The translations under genes and the position numbers were made by a program. Source: Fistularia commersonii (lineage: Eukaryota > Chordata > Actinopteri > Syngnathiformes > Fistulariidae). Taken from it: 64,000 nt of DNA. Of the stretch, positions 49,743-60,989 are shown piece after piece. Numbering within the stretch: the first letter of the stretch is position 1; every line of letters begins with the position of its first letter. Where the stretch lies: positions 9,888,616 to 9,952,615 of the forward strand of contig JBBMNZ010000021.1 of the NCBI GenBank assembly GCA_037954325.1. Direction: 5' to 3'. Below the pieces are notes generated by a model. That model was not told the origin of the DNA. It did not search any database and worked only from the letters and a program-made list of their open reading frames with translations.

Positions 49743-49870
49743 TACTTTCACTGCGCGTTCACGCACCGCCATCATCACTGCGCGGCAAGTAACTTACGTC
49801 ATAGCTCGCGCTCTCGACAGGATATGAACTTGCTGCGTGCGCGTTCCTAGGACACCCACACACACGGGAA
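49743..49870 (-). promoter_or_regulatory. atxn7l2: Candidate atxn7l2 promoter and 5' UTR
   Basis: This lies directly upstream of the start codon and has many CpG (GCGCGTTCACGCACCGCC, CTGCGCGGC, TAGCTCGCGCTCTCG). No TATA box is apparent. The start site itself cannot be placed. Confidence 0.45.
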
Positions 49871-50140
49871 GCCGTGCACAGGAACATCATTTATGAGCGC
49901 TATTATCATAAGCCATCATCAGAATTACTTTAAACGACAAATGTCCACTCGTTGCGTGGTTTGACACGGGGAGAATGACAACTTTTAACCCAATCATAAT
50001 AACGCATGATCTTAACACTCATGGCCGATTGTGAAAAGAGAGAAATAAATCAATTGGTGGTGGTGGTGATGGGGTCTTGAGTTGTTGCAACTAGTCTACA
50101 ACTTCACTCCTTTTTCTATTTGCAGCAATTAAAACTGTCC
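49871..50140. other. Unassigned sequence upstream of atxn7l2
   Basis: I see nothing that can be supported beyond a short GGTGGTGGTGGTGAT run near 50056. Confidence 0.4.
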
Positions 50141-51110
50141 AGTAGACCCTCATCCCTGGTTAAATCTCACCAAAGTTTTCTTTTTGATAAGTCTCCTAAT
50201 GGACCGGTTACATACCTCTGGCTTTTAAAGGAGCAGTGATTAAACCTTTCCTAAACAAGCTGAGTCTTGATTCACACCTAGGAAGAAACCTGTCAAAAGG
50301 TTGTGCAAGTATCAAGATGAAGAAAGTGTACGAGAAAAATATCGGCATCAGTTTTGAGTCAAGAAACTTGGGACGGTGGGATTCACTAACTTTCAGTTAC
50401 ACAAGAATAAATGATGGTGTCTGCGTTTGTCCCGTTCGTTCATACTGTACTTCATCTGACTGAAAGTCTCGCTCTTTTACAGAGACTGGAAAAAACGTAC
50501 TTCATCCTCTTCAACGTTTCTTTATCACATCCATTTCAGTTCAGAGTCCAAGAAGGATCTGTGCTTGGGAACATTAGTTTTCCAGAGAAACTCCTAACTT
50601 TTCATTGCCATTTTAAACAATACTCTGCTTTTTTATCAATTCAGATCAAATTACCAAGTAGACCCAAAGCAAGTCTTGAGGATATTTGGATCTGGATGAG
50701 CCGCTACATTACTCTATCAAACTCAGAAATGTATCCTTAAATAGGTTGGAATCAGAATATGATAACATGGACTCTTAAAATGGCTTTTATTAGCCTCCAG
50801 TACAGCAAGGAGCATTGGGGATGTTACAAAAATAAGACCTTTCCTGCCTTGAGAAGATGCTTGAAAGTCTAGTGCATACATTTGTGAGTCCCAGGGTGGT
50901 TTATTGAATTCCTAATTATCAGGCTGTTCCAACAAGTCTCCAGAGACTTTCTATCTGATCCACACAGCGGCTGCGCATGTCCTGACGGGAACTTACAAAC
51001 GAGATCATATTTCACCTGTATTAACGTTTCCACTCCGGCTCCTGGAAAAAAAAGCCCCCCCCGAAAATCGTCTTTTCTTCACACCATCCGTATCTCAAAG
51101 AGCTCTGAGT
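50140..51110 (+). mobile_element. Decayed LINE (reverse-transcriptase remnants)
   Basis: The start (TTTAAAGGAGCAGTGATTAA then ACCTTTCCTAAACAAGC) resembles the RT stretch 'AVIKPLLKKP' of L2-type elements. Near 50965-51050 the + strand encodes HTAAAHVLTGTYKRDHISPVL, typical of the C-terminal RT region in the same group. The middle holds many stops and is probably deleted. Confidence 0.55.
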
Positions 51111-51640
51111 ACCTGTTTATTTATATTTCATATTTTATTTACAGCTGCTTTAGCTTGTGTTTGGTTATTCTATGCTGCTACGGGTCTAATCTGCCAGGGG
51201 ACCTACAATGATGCAGTGGGCTTTACCCTCTTTTAATCTGTATTTATGGCCTAATTTTGTGCTGCCATCTCTAAATATTCTCTGTCCTTTAGTTTTGTGC
51301 CGTCTCCTATTTTGTTTTCTTGCTAATCTTCTCACTTTCTTTTTTTTGCCTCAAGATCTAGAGTCTGCATCTAACACAACACCTGGTACAGATATTATTA
51401 TGTGTAGAATTCAACAGCCTTTATAGTCCAAGCAAGAGTACACAGAGAAGACTTTTCATCACACTTGGCTCCGCACAGAATCAAATATCCATTATATCAA
51501 AAATATATAGCAGCATAGTATTATAAAGGGCAACAGTGACGTGATCTGTGGAGTCAACAGAAGTGCAAAAAGTGTTCAGTGTAAGACACGTGATTTCATA
51601 TCCAGTACGAGAACGTGGTATCCAGTAATCCAGTATTACC
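51110..51640. other. Unassigned intergenic sequence
   Basis: T-rich; the first part may be the 3' UTR of the preceding LINE. No gene is supported. Confidence 0.4.
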
Positions 51641-51939
51641 GGCATGTTTTGTTTCGATTTCAGCTATCTGACGGTCTTGGGAAAGAAGCTGTTGCAGAAC
51701 CTGGTGGTCCTGCATAGGATAATGCAGAATCTCATTCCAGAGGCCCCGCAGGGGGACCAGCCCATGGTGGTAATGGGAGAAGTCCTAGGACTCGGGATAT
51801 ACGCCGTTCGAGTGCGATGTTGTGGATGGAGGGCAGAGAGGTCCCAATGATTTTCTCCGTTGCCCTCAATGCTGTCCTCATAACCAGAGGGCAGAGGCAC
51901 TGCAGCCTCCACACAACACACACAGACAGACAGACACAT

Positions 51940-52033
<94 letters not shown>

Positions 52034-52090
52034 GGATGGATGGATGGATGGATGGATGGATGGATGGATGGATGGATGGATGGATGGATG

Positions 52091-52181
<91 letters not shown>

Positions 52182-52650
52182 TGTGTGAGAGAGGTGAGTA
52201 GGAAGGAAGATAGGTTATGGATAAACATACATACATACATAGGTGACTCTTACTCCCCAGGTGGAAATGAGATGTCATAGCAGCCAGCTATATCAAAAAC
52301 AATAAAGTAAGAAAAAAAACATGCTCTGTATTGTGCTTCTGTAGAATGTAGTGCAGATGGGCGGGGGCAGCTGGACTCTGGTCTTTCTGCACAGGAAGGG
52401 CAGATGTCGCTGTGCCCTCTTGACCAGCAACACCGTGTTCACAGACCGGGTGAGGTCATTTGTGATGTGCAACCCCCAGGAACTTGGTGCTCCCAAGCAC
52501 CCCAAAGCTGCGTTGTTGATGAGAAGTGGAGCGTGGCGAGGCCGGTTCTTCCTGAAGTCGACAATGATTTAGTCTGTGTTCAGGATCAGGTTGTTGACTT
52601 TGCACCAGCCCACCGGCTCCTCCACCCCCTGTTTTTAGGGGGTAGCTCAT
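51640..52650 (-). mobile_element. LINE-derived repeat split by a tetranucleotide tract
   Basis: The left part (CATGGTGGTAATGGGAGAAG, ATGTTGTGGATGGAGGGCAG) and the right part (CTGGTCTTTCTGCACAGGA, GTGCAACCCCCAGGAACTTG, CAGGATCAGGTTGTTGACTT) read like the reverse strand of a common fish LINE coding or 3' region. The microsatellite at 51941-52181 lies between them. The clade is not assigned. Confidence 0.55.
51941..52181. repeat. Compound (GATA)n-(GGAT)n-(GATA)n microsatellite
   Basis: About 240 bases: roughly 23 units of GATA, then about 15 units of GGAT (52032-52092), then about 22 units of GATA. The tract is almost free of interruptions, so it is probably young or highly mutable. Flanking ACAGACAGACAGAC at 51921-51935 suggests related short-period repeats. 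Confidence 0.97.
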
Positions 52651-54340
52651 ATGATAGTTGTGGGTATGGTAGTGATTTATTTTTCTTTTTTGTTTATTTT
52701 GTAATGTAATTGATTAGACATTTGCTTGGATTATTGCTTCATTTTCTGATCACAAAGCTTCCTTTGTTACTGCAGATGACTCAATCTGAGTTTGAGAATT
52801 TTCTTTGCCTTTTTGTTTACCAATTGGAGCACCATGGAGGGGGGATTGTTGGGCTTCTGTAAATGTAATAATAAAAAGTCTTGTCTAGACCTTCTTAAGA
52901 AAAGAGCCCTGGGATTTTGTTTGTCATGAGCTGGCATTCTATAGGAAAAAGTTAATCTAAGTGCATTTCTGTGCTGCAAAAATGGAGTGGTGAATGCCTA
53001 TGATTATTTTCATGTGATTTTTATGTATTCAGAGGTTTTCAGTGGGCTTTCCTTTCACACACAGCCATCACATGAGCTATACTTATATGCAATTTGACAT
53101 CATTTTATTTTTTATTTTCTCATGGGAAAAAGAAAATAAATATGTGCACAAGTGGTGAGACATCTTCAGAATAACCTAATAACTCCTGTTGCCATGACAA
53201 GAGTTGACAACAGGAACCATGACCTGGACTACTGAGAACCTTCACAGATAGATGTTGTCATATAATACTACACTTAATATGTCAAGTAAAAGCTGTAAAT
53301 ATGTCATAACATGTAAATGGTTAGCACATATAGTGTGATATATAAGAAATAATGGCGGTAATTGTCATTCCATAATTAAAACTTCCTACATACAAATGTA
53401 ATTATGCAAGTTGTATGTTTTAAATACTTTTTGACCAATCTACCACGGAACTGCTACACTTCCTGAAGAAGAACAATTGGTAACATGATCCTTAGCTGGA
53501 ACTGGCCTGTGGCGAAAGGTCCACTTTTGTCACCTATATCTTGCAGTTTCACTTCCGGTATGTAAACTTTGCATTTGCCCACATTCCTCCATAGCCTCAC
53601 ATCTTTCTAACAAGAAAGTGCACAGTTGTGTTGGTCTCTACAACTCTCTGAAAATGCATGCCGGCTCACTGATTCAAGTGTAAAAACATGGGTTCAAGTG
53701 TCAGTGTCTATCTTTCCTTTGGCAGTGGCCTGCCACTACAAAAAGACATCTGTCTGGATTATGGCCAAAATAGTTAAAGAATAAAAATCCAAACATGTTC
53801 TCATTCTCTTATTTAGCTTTTCTTTGGGTAATATTTGAGAACTAGCAATAGATTTGCTACTTTTTTGTTTGGATTTTTGTGTGTCATTAGTTATTATTCC
53901 ACCAAAAGGTACACCAAACTACCAGGGTAAAGTGTGGTGACACTAGTTTTATTTTTAACATGTGATACTGGGTTAATATAGGATGGCTGAGGGAGCGCAG
54001 ACCACTTGCAGTACATCAGTTGGGATGCTGACTGCTGGACTGAATGTCTCAAAACAAAACAACTTCATCATTTACAAAAGCATTTCTCCCTTGCAGGTCT
54101 TCCAGTGTTTCCGCCATCTTTCTGAAGTATCTCTGCAGACCAGCTTTTTGCAAAAGAAGAGAAATTCTGAGCAAATTCTGGCAAAGGGGAAGTTGACAAG
54201 TATTTTTAGGCTCTGTCTGTTTTTGTCAAGTGGTGCTTGCCAAAACGCTTCTGCTGTGTTCAGTGACAGGAGAACAGTTTACATGGTAAATGGTCTCCAT
54301 CACGAACACAAATAACATAAATGACGGCACAGCTGCCACG
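52650..54340. other. Unassigned intergenic sequence
   Basis: It contains an inverted fragment of the repeat seen at 11285 (about 53205-53262). No host gene is supported. Confidence 0.45.
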
Positions 54341-54344
54341 CAAG

Positions 54345-54460
54345 GCACTAAACTGGCCATCGGGAGCAACGTGAGATTCAGTGTCTTGCCTACGGATACT
54401 TCTGCACGCAAACTGGAGGAAACGGGATTCAAACTGGCACCCCTCCAACAGAGCCGCAGT
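54345..54460. repeat. Dispersed repeat fragment shared with 12288 and 61325
   Basis: GAGATTCAGTGTCTTGCCTA, then AACGGGATTCAAACTGGCAC, is the same order of phrases as in the other two copies. In fish these phrases occur in an abundant repeat that I cannot name. Confidence 0.45.
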
Positions 54461-57400
54461 CACAGCATGCTCAGTTCAGCTATGGTCTGTCTGCCACTGG
54501 CAGGATTCCCACCTTTGTATGGCTTTGTTTCAACTCAACATCAATGGAAATGTGCGCTTAACTTGCCTCATCAATAATGTTGGTCTACATCTTTTCCACC
54601 CCTCCTCCTCGACTGGCTTCATGAGAGGCATGTAGACCCTTCACCCAAAACATCGTTTCCCTTCAGCACTAAGGCCTTTCACCACGGTCAACCAAACCGC
54701 GTCACGATGCGAAACGTCTAATTTCAGTTCACGAAGACCAATTTCTCCAGAGATCGGTCACTCGAGCAAATTTCCTCCTCTTACCTATAACAACACGGAC
54801 ATTTTACAAATACTCAAGTGTCCCTGAGCAAAATGTGCACATCGTGAGTGGGTGGGCTAAACAAATTGGCAGCCTGGGCGACGGAGAAGATCAACCTTAA
54901 TTTGAAATGGCTTTTCTGCTCTCGGAGTGTTTTGAAAGGCTCTCACTCATTAAAAACACATTAGTTCCGACTTCAATTTTAAATATCGCTGGTATGCTGC
55001 CAATTGCTAATTGTGCGGTCGATTGTTTGTTGCTCTCAGCTGGCACCTGCGGGACACTTTGCTATGGGACATGTCTTCTGATACTTCGCTGTATCAGATC
55101 CACCGCATGGTTTGTCAAAGTTGTTGACCATTGTGTTTTTTTTTTCTTTTTGTGATGTGAAGAGTACATTGTGGTTTTCCACTCATGGCTATTGTCCTGT
55201 CCTCATTTCAGTCCAATCCAACGCATGATAACAGGTCGTGATTAGCCTGTTATTCAAGAAACCACTGAAATTCTTAATGAATAGGAGTAGGTCGAAGCTG
55301 CCTGCAGAGTCAAATTAAGATTTAAGCTTGGTACATTAGGTGGGTTGCCAGAGTAACTTCATTGGTCTGTTGAAATAGAATTGCTTTTGTAAGTTGAACC
55401 CCTCCGGTGTTTCTCATTGTAATATGTGTCAGAGCATCCAGTCATAATGTAGGGTTCTTTTTGAGAGCTTTCTTTGTATGAATCACCTTATACTTGTCAT
55501 TGAGGTCTTTGGAGCCACTTGTAGGAACTTTTGCCATTCCTGGAACATTTTCAGGTACTGGGATGTTTTTTCGTGCATTCCGACAGCACAGGAACTAAAA
55601 ACCATGGACCTCAGTTCCTAGAATGATTTTAGCTCCTACTCCAAAGCAGGGTCTTTTTATGGTTTCAAAGGGACTCATATGGTGTAGATGTTTGGTAATT
55701 GTTGGAACTCAAAAGCTAAAGATACTTCTTGCAGACTGCGGAGCGCCATTTTAAAAAGCGATTGTGGTCACTGGTCAGCTGTTTGCCGCGACCTGTGAAA
55801 AAAATGGACCGAGAAATGGACCGACGAAGATGTCCGAGCCCCTCTGGCCTGCGACTTCACAGAAGTCTTTCAAGGGCTTGCAGCAGAACATAAACATTTT
55901 CATCAAAAATAGCAATAGAGTTAGTTAACCGCAGTGAACATTTATTCGTTGGCAACTTCGCTTTCCATGTTGTCCGTTGCTGTGGGTTTGTACACATCGC
56001 AGAACTGAAAATCTAAAGGGGTTCCCCAGGAGGAAGAGGCTAGTTCCATGAGCGAAATTCGAGCTGGATAGTTCTGAGAGCTGAGTTCTTACGCACAAGC
56101 ATACTCCTTGTTCCTATTTACCCCTTTTCGTAATTGATAGCGACTACATTTACAGCGAGAAAGATGCCAATTTGAAATGCCTCCTTCAAGGTGTATCGTT
56201 GCCTTGGATCAAGTACTTCAAGTTTATCCTTCAAATGTAAGTTTGCCCTGCTTTGACTCCTTCTTCAGGGAGGTCTAAAGGCACTTGGTGACTGGATAGT
56301 TTGATTACTGCTGGCTTTAAGTTCCTTTCTCCACCTAGAGGTGCCTTGATCATTCTGTTCTCATCTTCAAGATTGTCTTTTTCTTATATTTTTGCAATTT
56401 CTATCAATTGGAGTCAGGTTTATTCTAAGTTTGTCTATAAAATCTGTTCATATATGCTTTTAAACGGGCGCCATGTATGTCAAGGAAACAATCTGTGTGT
56501 TAACACTGAACAGGCACTGCACTAGTGCCTGTGTGTGGTTTTTTTTTTGAGTTTATTAAAATGTTTTTAGCTCCATGTGGTCACTCAGAGTTGCACGTGG
56601 TTTTATCTTCATGATACCCCTGCGTGTTGTCATGCTTGTTACCAAAAAAATGAAAAATACGGATTAGTCCCTCTTTGTTTCGAGTGAACCCGAATGTATC
56701 TTGGAACCCTACGGTAGAGCTCGATACTGACGACAAGCTGGTGTGATGAGTTCTTACCCCAAAGTAAGAACAAGGCCTCATAATTATTTTACTGTTCGCA
56801 GTGAGCCAAATCCGGATCTTATCCTCTTCATTTTGTTTTGAGCCATGAAGTTATTTGCACTTATTTCTTAAGTTGTGAGTGAGACGCTGGAGTGTATCTG
56901 CTCTTGTAATTTCCCAACCTGTTTTGTAGATTATTAGTGTTGGTTTTTTGCTCTACTGGTATGTTAGTCTTTTGGATAGTGATGATTCCCCTGCTTTTCT
57001 GAGTTGTACTTTGTGTCAAACCAGCACATCACTATTGTGGTAAGACAAGGTTGACCTTGATAACCGAATTGTTATCTGAACTACTGAATTATTAGCTTCG
57101 GCCTGACTCTGAGGGGCGCCACGAGAACATGTGAGACAGATGTTTGGGCTGTGGTCCCTTTGTCAACCTTGGCAAACCTCTTCATGCGTATGGGTTTGTG
57201 GAACCAGAGCCCAGTTTGATCAGTGTGACCAGAGACGTTCAGTTGGACCAAGGAAACTAAATTCTGCTTGCTTTAGAGAGGTTCAGTTTGAGCAAGAAGA
57301 ATTCATCATTTTAGTTTCACACTGAAAAAAAACGCAACAGAAAACAGAGGTGAAACATCAGCTAAAAATACCAAAATACAAAGCAAGTGCACCGTTCATT

Positions 57401-58315
57401 TACAGAGACATTCCAGACAGCGTCTGAATAGTATGGAAGTATTTTAGGTTTTCATTTTGAGATTTTTAATCCTCTATTGTAAATTGTAGTTTCAAATCTA
57501 AAAAACAGTTTACCTCTAAGTCAAAGATCCACTTATTGTAGTCAGTCAAGTCACACACCAAAATGCAATTTGTATTTTCGTATAAAATACTGAGTGAATC
57601 TGAGTGAGTAATCGAATAAAACAAAACAATTACTATCATTATTACTTCTATGTCAGACAGTCGTTTCTTGGACTTACCCTACAAATCAATGCTACTCTGA
57701 GTGAGCACTTTTTTGTCCTTTTTTTCTTGTTGTGCCATAAAGGTAACACGAATCCTGTCTGCATTTGATTACAATTCCAATGCATTTGTTTTCGTTGTTC
57801 TCACCGCTGTCTTTTTGGGGAAATGTCTCTTCAAAATTCCCACGCTTAGTCTCGTAATGCCATTTCAAACTGGAAATCATCATATTTATGGTCTCCTGAC
57901 ATATTCAACACATCGGTCTTGTGCTGGTTGGAGGGAGAATAAATGCAAATTGTTCAGTCCCTTCATCTTTGAATTGCTGATTTTCAATGTCATCTTTTCT
58001 TTCCGCTGCAAACTTGGAACATGCCATTTTTCATTCAGTCTAGGCTCCCGCTGCTGGCTAAGTATCAATAAGCAAACCGCTCTGAAAGTTAAACTCCAAA
58101 AGTGCTGCTGGCGCTGCAGCAGTGAACTCTGAGTGACCCGGTGACAGGCTGTCAGAGCATCGTTGGCCTGGAGATGACAGTCCACTTTTGCACACGCTGA
58201 CCAAACCAACACGCAGTGAAGGAATCACAGTTCGGAGGCCAAAAATAGGCCTGGGGGTCACCTATTGGTGGTCATTGATCGAGGGCACTCTCATTGAAAT
58301 AACCGCTTTCTGCGC
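54460..58315. other. Unassigned intergenic sequence
   Basis: No host gene is recognisable. A possible PIF/Harbinger-like repeat lies at about 55540-55870 (repeated GGAACT/AGTTCC words), at low confidence. The other open stretches resemble no known protein. Confidence 0.4.
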
Positions 58316-58317
58316 GT

Positions 58318-58620
58318 AATATCAGAATCAGAATATTTTATTAATTGCCAAGGGGGAAATTCCTTTTTGTCGAAAGCAGCTCCTGCTCACTAAATAAAGT
58401 AGAGAAACATCAAAATAGAACTCTATATAAAATTAAGAATAAAATAGCGAATAATAAAAATAAAATGAAAACAGTAAAGATCAAAAGAAATAAATACAAA
58501 TAAAGTTAAAAGTATGTAAAATATATGTAACGTATATACATGTGTATTTACAAGTACATATAGACATGATCACATGTAGTATTTATGTGCATAAATCAGG
58601 GTTATTGCACAGGAAAACAT
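58318..58620 (-). mobile_element. LINE 3' end (AATCAGAATCAGAAT type)
   Basis: ATCAGAATCAGAATATTTTA then TTAATTGCCAAGGGGGAAATTC is the reverse-strand tail of a LINE found widely in fish. The simple repeat ATCAGA at its left edge is the terminal repeat. No ORF remains. Confidence 0.7.
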
Positions 58621-59580
58621 GAAAGACAAAGTTGTTTTTTGTCACATTTTAGAAGTGCATTCTCAGTCATGTCACCAGGAATGGGCAGTGCAGTCTAAAT
58701 GAATTGACATATAGTTGTGTTACATGTCATGTGTACATGTTACATGTGTTACATCTGTGTTGTAATATTTCATTGGCAGATGCAGAAACTCCATGGATTC
58801 CAGTCACTGTGATAACCCCTTGTGATGATGCTTTTGAGTGTGTACTTTTTGGTTATTTTGCTCATGTCCTGTGCTATGATATGCAAGCATCAATAATGGG
58901 ATGTTTTTTTCCAGTTGTTAAAAGCAACGGTGTGGGGTTTGCCAAAGAATGCCTACACACTGTAGTCAGCTACACGTGAGCCCTCTGCCTGCATGACTGT
59001 GGGCTGCAGCTGACTTTATAAATCCTACAAACAAACTTTATTCTTCTTTTGTCTTTATAAAAAAATGAATGTATTTCATCTCATTACAGTTCATAAAGTT
59101 CAGCTTGTTTTTGATTCGCCACAGGTCACTTCCATTAGTATACTGTGCTGCTGTATCAAGATAAGGGACAAATAACAAGTCAGAGGCCAGTGATGTGGTC
59201 AGACAGGAAATTCCCTGCAGATTCCCTGAGTACTGCCCTCTACTGGCCTGGGCAGGAATACTAAACATAGTCTCATGTAAAAACATGCTTTATCAAAATG
59301 TAAATTCTTAAATAATCAAAAAACACCAATTTAAAGACTTTTAATACAATAAAGAACATGTTTAAAAATGTCTGTTCTATGGTGACACTGAGATGTCCTT
59401 ATTGTACTACTGAGCCTCAAGGTGCTGTTTGGCCTACTTTCAGTCCTCTAATACAGCGGTCCCTGACCTTTTTTGTACCAGGCACCGGTTTTATGCATGA
59501 AAATGTTTCCATAGACCAGAAGCGTGGGGTTCAAATAATAAAAACTTTTGCCAGTTCACCGTGTTTAATCTGAATACAAT
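58620..59580. other. Unassigned intergenic sequence with one dispersed repeat
   Basis: Bases 59455-59540 (GCGGTCCCTGACCTTTTTTG, TACCAGGCACCGGTTTTATG) form a recognisable high-copy fish repeat phrase. The rest is unassigned. Confidence 0.45.
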
Positions 59581-59665
59581 CTTCTTCTTCTTCTTCTTCT
59601 TCTTCTTCTTCTTCTTCTTCTTCTTCTTCTTCTTCTTCTTCTTCTTCTTCTTCTTCTTCTTCTTC
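59581..59665. repeat. (TTC)n microsatellite
   Basis: 28 TTC units in a row, directly followed by a LINE fragment. This is a polypurine-polypyrimidine tract that could adopt triplex DNA. Confidence 0.97.
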
Positions 59666-59667
59666 AA

Positions 59668-60235
59668 CAAGCTCATCAGGAGAGCTGGATCTGTCATGGG
59701 AGTGGAGCTGGAGTCTGTTGTGCAGGTGTCAGAGAGGAGGATGCTGAGGAAGCTCCTCAGCATCATGGACAATGTTCATCACCCCCTGCATGCCACGTCC
59801 TGTCAGAGCTCTTTCAGCCGTAGCCTGATACCACCGAGGAGCTTCACTGAACACCACAGGAGGTCTTTCCTACCTGAGGCTATCAGACTTTTTAATTCCT
59901 CTCCCTTCAGCCGCAGGGAATCTTAAAGTAAAACCATTAAAAAAAAACTCACCCACTTACTGTAAATTGTGATAATTTAGCTGTATATATGTTCATAACT
60001 GTGCAATATTTCATAACAGTTACATGTACAATTTTTTTTCATACTCCTGTGCACTCCTTTTCTTTCACTTGTTACTTAAGACACTTTATAGTTTATTTGT
60101 ATTTTTTATTCTCCCCCCTTTTTTAATTGTTTACACAATTTTCTACTATTATTTATTATTGTTATATTTTTCTTGTAACTCTGGCACAACAATTTCCTTC
60201 AGGGTAAATAAAGTTGTTCGCATTCTTATTCTTAT
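59668..60235 (+). mobile_element. L2/CR1-like LINE 3' portion
   Basis: The + strand encodes LIRRAGSVMGVELESV, SERRMLRKLLSIMDN, HHPLHATSCQSSFSRSLIP and HRRSFLPEAIRLFNSSPF, the C-terminal end of an RT ORF. A 3' UTR ends in GGTAAATAAAGTTGTTCGCA with a (TTCTTA)n-like tail. The reading frame is fairly intact across about 85 residues. It is truncated at its 5' side at the (TTC)n tract. Confidence 0.8.
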
Positions 60236-60239
60236 TCCT

Positions 60240-60985
60240 CTCCTTTTGGCTTTTCCCTTCAGGGGGCGCCACAGCGAATCAACCTTCTCCACCTAACCAT
60301 ATTCTCTCTCACACCAACTACCTTCATATCCTCTCTCACTACATCCATAAATCTTGGTCTTCCTCGAGACCTCCTGCCTGGCAGCTCCAATTTCAGCATC
60401 CGTCTACCAATATATTCTCTATCCCACCTCTGTACATGACCCAACCATCTCAGTCTGGCCTCTCTGACCTTCTCTCCAAAACATCTAACATGTGCTGTTA
60501 CCCTAATAGACTCATTCCTGATCCTCTCCATCCCGATCACTCCAAAAAAAGAGCCTTAGCATCTTCATCTCTGCGACCTCTAGCGTTGCCTCCGATCTTT
60601 TCATCATTGTAAGTGTTTGCAGTGGTGATGGACAGGCTGACAGTTGAGGTTAGACAGGAGTCTCCATGGAACATGATGCTTGCAGATGACATCGTGATCT
60701 GTAGTGAGAGCAGTGAACAGGTTGAGGAAAATCTAGAGAGGTGGAGGTATGCTCTGGAAAGGGGAGGAATGAAAGTTAGTTGCAGCAGAGTAGAGAGAGT
60801 ATGTGTGTGTGAAGAGGAACCCGGGTGGAACGGTGAGGGTACAGGGAGTGGAGATCAAGGAGTTGGAGGATTTCAGGTACTTGGCATCAAGAGTCTGGAG
60901 CAGCAGAGCGGTGAAGAGACGGGTTCAAGTAGGTTGGAATGGGTGGAGAAAAGTGTCAGGGGTACTATGCGATAGAAGACTATAA
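60240..60985 (-). mobile_element. RTE-like LINE fragment with inverted 5' part
   Basis: From 60612 down to 60240 the minus strand encodes the ORF2 C-terminus (MERIRNESIRVTAHVRCFGEK, EARLRWLGHVQRWD, GRRMLKLELPGRR, FMDVVREDMKVVGV). Its 3' UTR phrase (GGCGCCCCCTGAAGGG on the minus strand) is at about 60260. From 60613 to 60985 the + strand encodes an upstream part of the same ORF: VVMDRLTVEVRQESPW, the RT core MMLADDIVICSES, EQVEENLERWRYALERG, then frame-shifted RVQVGWNGWRKVSGVLCDRR. The two parts meet head to head near 60610. Confidence 0.8.
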
Positions 60986-60989
60986 GCCA

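Noticed and set aside
51664..52278. A 204-residue minus-strand frame of repeating SIYL units.
   Set aside because: It is a translation of the GATA/GGAT microsatellite, which lacks stops in that frame. It is not a gene.
55540..55870. A PIF/Harbinger-type element with GGAACT/AGTTCC words and a MDREMDRR-like start.
   Set aside because: I could not find matching ends or a transposase domain. It is mentioned only as a possibility in the region note.
59561..59926. A frame starting with a long poly-Phe run (and poly-Lys on the other strand).
   Set aside because: The runs are the (TTC)n microsatellite. Only the part after 59668 is meaningful, as LINE ORF2 remains.
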